Part shown: in pieces, positions 41,488 through 42,991 of the stretch | How positions within the stretch are numbered: the stretch's first letter is position 1 | Layout: every line of letters starts with the position of its first letter | Assembly: GCA_001303245.1 (NCBI GenBank) | Contig: LJNS01000027.1 | Span: forward strand, 1-42,991 | Reading direction: 5' to 3' | Length of the DNA stretch: 42,991 nucleotides | DNA from: Gammaproteobacteria bacterium SG8_30 | GTDB taxonomy: Bacteria > Pseudomonadota > Gammaproteobacteria > Steroidobacterales > Steroidobacteraceae | Translations under genes and position numbers: made by a program | Notes under the pieces: generated by a model | The model's database searches: none | What the model was told of the DNA's origin: nothing | What the model saw: only the letters and a program-made list of their open reading frames with translations

Positions 41488-42449
41488 CGCGACCCACCTA
41501 CCGACGGGGCCTTGCCGAGCTGGGCGACGGGCTCTTTGCCTGGCTGCAGCCGGACGGCGGCTGGGGCTGGTCGAATGCGGGCCTGATCGTGGATGGCGAC
41601 CAGGCGCTGCTGGTGGACACCCTGTTCGACGAGCCGCTGACCGCGGCCATGCTCGACGCCATGCGCGACGCGACCGGCATTCCGCCGGAAGGCATCGGCC
41701 GGCTCGTCAACACGCACGCCAACGGCGACCACACGCACGGCAATGCGCTGGTTGCCCATGCCGAGGTGATCGCCTCGCGAGCCGCGGCGCGCGAGATGGC
41801 GGAGCTGCCCCCCCAGCGCGTCGCGCAGCTGATGGCGGGTGCTCGCTCCGGCGCCCTCGGCCCCGCCGGAGCGATGATCGCCGAGGTGTTCGCCCCGTTC
41901 GACCTCGCCTCCGCCAGGGGCCGGGCCCCGACCTGTACATTCGAGCGGGAGCTGGATCTCGTGGTCGGCGACAAGCCGGTACTGCTGCGCAACGTCGGCC
42001 CCGCGCACACGGCCGGCGACGTCATCGTCTACGCGCCGGCGCAGCGGACCGTGTTCACCGGCGACATCCTGTTCATCGACAGCACGCCCATCATCTGGGC
42101 GGGACCGGTCGGCAACTGGCTCGCCGCCTGCGAGTGGATACTCTCGCTCGAAGCCGAGTGGATCGTACCGGGTCACGGCCCGTTGACCGATCCGGCAGGC
42201 GTGCGTCGCGTGCAGGAGTACCTGAGCTTCGTCGATCGCGAGGCGCGCACACGCTTCGACGCCGGCATACCCGTGGAAGAGGCCGTATTCGACGTCGCGC
42301 TCGGCGAGTACCGGCACTGGCTGGACGCGGAGCGGATTGCCGTCAACGTGCACAGCCTGTACCGCGAGTACTCCGGCGACGCGTCACCGCCGGACGTGGT
42401 CGCCCTGTTCGGCCTGATGGCCGCGGTCAGGCGTCGGCTGCGGGCCTGA
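41484..42449 (+). CDS. Metallo-beta-lactamase-fold hydrolase with a variant metal motif
   Basis: A 321-residue MBL protein. The metal motif reads NTHANGDHTHGNALV: in the usual HXHXDH the second His is replaced by Asn. Other ligands are present: the His in VGPAHTAGDVIVY, the Asp in FTGDILFID and the His in VPGHGPLTD. The variant is known in some MBL groups, so activity is not excluded. Co-translated with the FAH enzyme, and likely acting on the same catabolic intermediate, perhaps as a thioesterase or lactonase (inference). Confidence 0.83.
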   Translation: MTRPTYRRGLAELGDGLFAWLQPDGGWGWSNAGLIVDGDQALLVDTLFDEPLTAAMLDAMRDATGIPPEGIGRLVNTHANGDHTHGNALVAHAEVIASRAAAREMAELPPQRVAQLMAGARSGALGPAGAMIAEVFAPFDLASARGRAPTCTFERELDLVVGDKPVLLRNVGPAHTAGDVIVYAPAQRTVFTGDILFIDSTPIIWAGPVGNWLAACEWILSLEAEWIVPGHGPLTDPAGVRRVQEYLSFVDREARTRFDAGIPVEEAVFDVALGEYRHWLDAERIAVNVHSLYREYSGDASPPDVVALFGLMAAVRRRLRA

Positions 42450-42474
42450 GGCTTCGCGGCACGGCGGCACGCGC

Positions 42475-42502
42475 CTCGCCGCAAGCCATCCGATGCGGCG
42501 AG
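42475..42502 (+). terminator. Hairpin after the FAH-MBL unit
   Basis: A 9-bp stem CTCGCCGCA/TGCGGCGAG with a ten-base loop, starting 26 bases after the metallo-hydrolase stop. TATGAT at 42507-42512 just behind it may be the -10 of the following gene. Confidence 0.5.
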
Positions 42503-42566
42503 AGAGTATGATTGCCACCGTTGCACAGTGACGCGCCCAGGCGGGCCGGTACCCGGGAGACGAGGC

Positions 42567-42991
42567 TTGACCAGCACCAATGAGACACTTGGCGTCGCGG
42601 CCCTCAAGCAGACGCCGTTGTCGGTCGAAATGGACGAGGCCGAGGTCAAGGCCCTCGCGAGGATCGTCGAGATCCGGGACTGCGCGGACGGCGAGGTGCT
42701 GGTGAAGGAGGGGGAGCGCAACAGCCACCTCTACGTCCCCATCACGGGCAAGATAGCGATCGTCAAGCTGGACGAGCACAACGAGACGCGCGTGCTGCAC
42801 GTCATCGCTCAGGGCGACCTGGCCGGAGAGCTCTCTTTCATGGACGGGGAACCGAGGTACGCAAGCCTGGTGGCAAGCGGGCAGACGCGGGTCCTCGTGC
42901 TCGATCGGCCCCGGTTCGAGGAGTTGCTCGTGACCCATCCGGTGGTCGTCTACAAGGCCATGCGGGCGATCATGAGGGTCGCGCATCGGGT
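42567..42991 (+). CDS. Cyclic-nucleotide-binding (Crp-type) domain protein, 5' part
   Basis: The frame is open to the right edge. It starts with TTG after a weak GAGACGAGG and encodes at least 141 residues. A cNMP-binding domain is visible at about 18-125: DCADGEVLVKEGERNSHLYVPITG, then HVIAQGDLAGELSFMDGEPRYASLV, which is the phosphate-binding cassette with Glu and Arg. Whether a DNA-binding domain follows is outside the window. Confidence 0.75.
   Translation, partial: MTSTNETLGVAALKQTPLSVEMDEAEVKALARIVEIRDCADGEVLVKEGERNSHLYVPITGKIAIVKLDEHNETRVLHVIAQGDLAGELSFMDGEPRYASLVASGQTRVLVLDRPRFEELLVTHPVVVYKAMRAIMRVAHR

Overview
This is a high-GC window (about two thirds G+C by eye) of a bacterial chromosome, almost fully coding, with GTG and TTG starts in use beside ATG. 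The gene order fabD-fabG-acpP-fabF-pabB-pabC-mltG-tmk-holB-pilZ, the type II secretion block gspG-N, an AlaA-type transaminase, prpB-prpC-prpD and a large TonB-dependent receptor all point to a gammaproteobacterium. Species cannot be fixed from the sequence alone. No rRNA, tRNA, CRISPR array, transposase or prophage gene was seen.

Layout. 1-1346: 3' part of an old-yellow-enzyme-type reductase. 1445-4940: a block of two converging transcription units. The rightward unit holds a UreH/NicO-like membrane protein with a His-rich loop, a small basic protein and a cupin with a His-rich tail. The leftward unit is a methyltransferase. The same perfect palindrome, TTGTATACAA, lies in front of both units, and a 15-bp hairpin separates their 3' ends. 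5092-6351: alaA-like transaminase. 6378-12471: an AddB-like nuclease and an AddA/UvrD-like helicase-nuclease, overlapping. 12537-18026 (minus): gspG-H-I-J-K-L-M-N; gspC, D, E and F are not here. 18074-18688: a rhombosortase divergent from gspG. 18721-27347: the fatty-acid, folate, cell-wall and DNA-replication cluster ending in pilZ. 27373-31354 (minus): a double cNMP-binding plus rhodanese protein, a FadJ/FadB-type beta-oxidation enzyme and an endonuclease/exonuclease/phosphatase-fold enzyme. 31449-32948: a TIR-like protein, an unknown small gene, an AT-rich gap and an ArsR-type regulator. 33039-36634 (minus): the methylcitrate-cycle genes prpB-prpC-prpD, with prpB broken. 36807-42991: a metallo-hydrolase, a TonB-dependent receptor, a fumarylacetoacetase-family enzyme overlapping a second metallo-hydrolase, and the start of a cNMP-binding protein.

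How the genes fit together. Much of the window is housekeeping: lipid synthesis, p-aminobenzoate synthesis, dTMP kinase, clamp loader, recombination nuclease. Propionyl-CoA and fatty-acid breakdown, the reductase, the FAH enzyme and the TonB receptor suggest growth on lipids or other complex organic carbon. The rhombosortase beside the secretion pseudopilin genes fits maturation of GlyGly-CTERM proteins that leave by type II secretion.

The parts least explained by known biology are the palindrome-flanked block at 1445-4940 and the stretch at 30572-32537. The latter has a TIR-like protein divergent from an EEP-fold enzyme, followed by an unrecognised gene with a strikingly AT-rich segment. Two genes, holB and prpB, have disrupted reading frames. 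The holB break is probably a one-base sequence error, because the gene is normally essential. The prpB break looks like a real deletion of about 19 bases.
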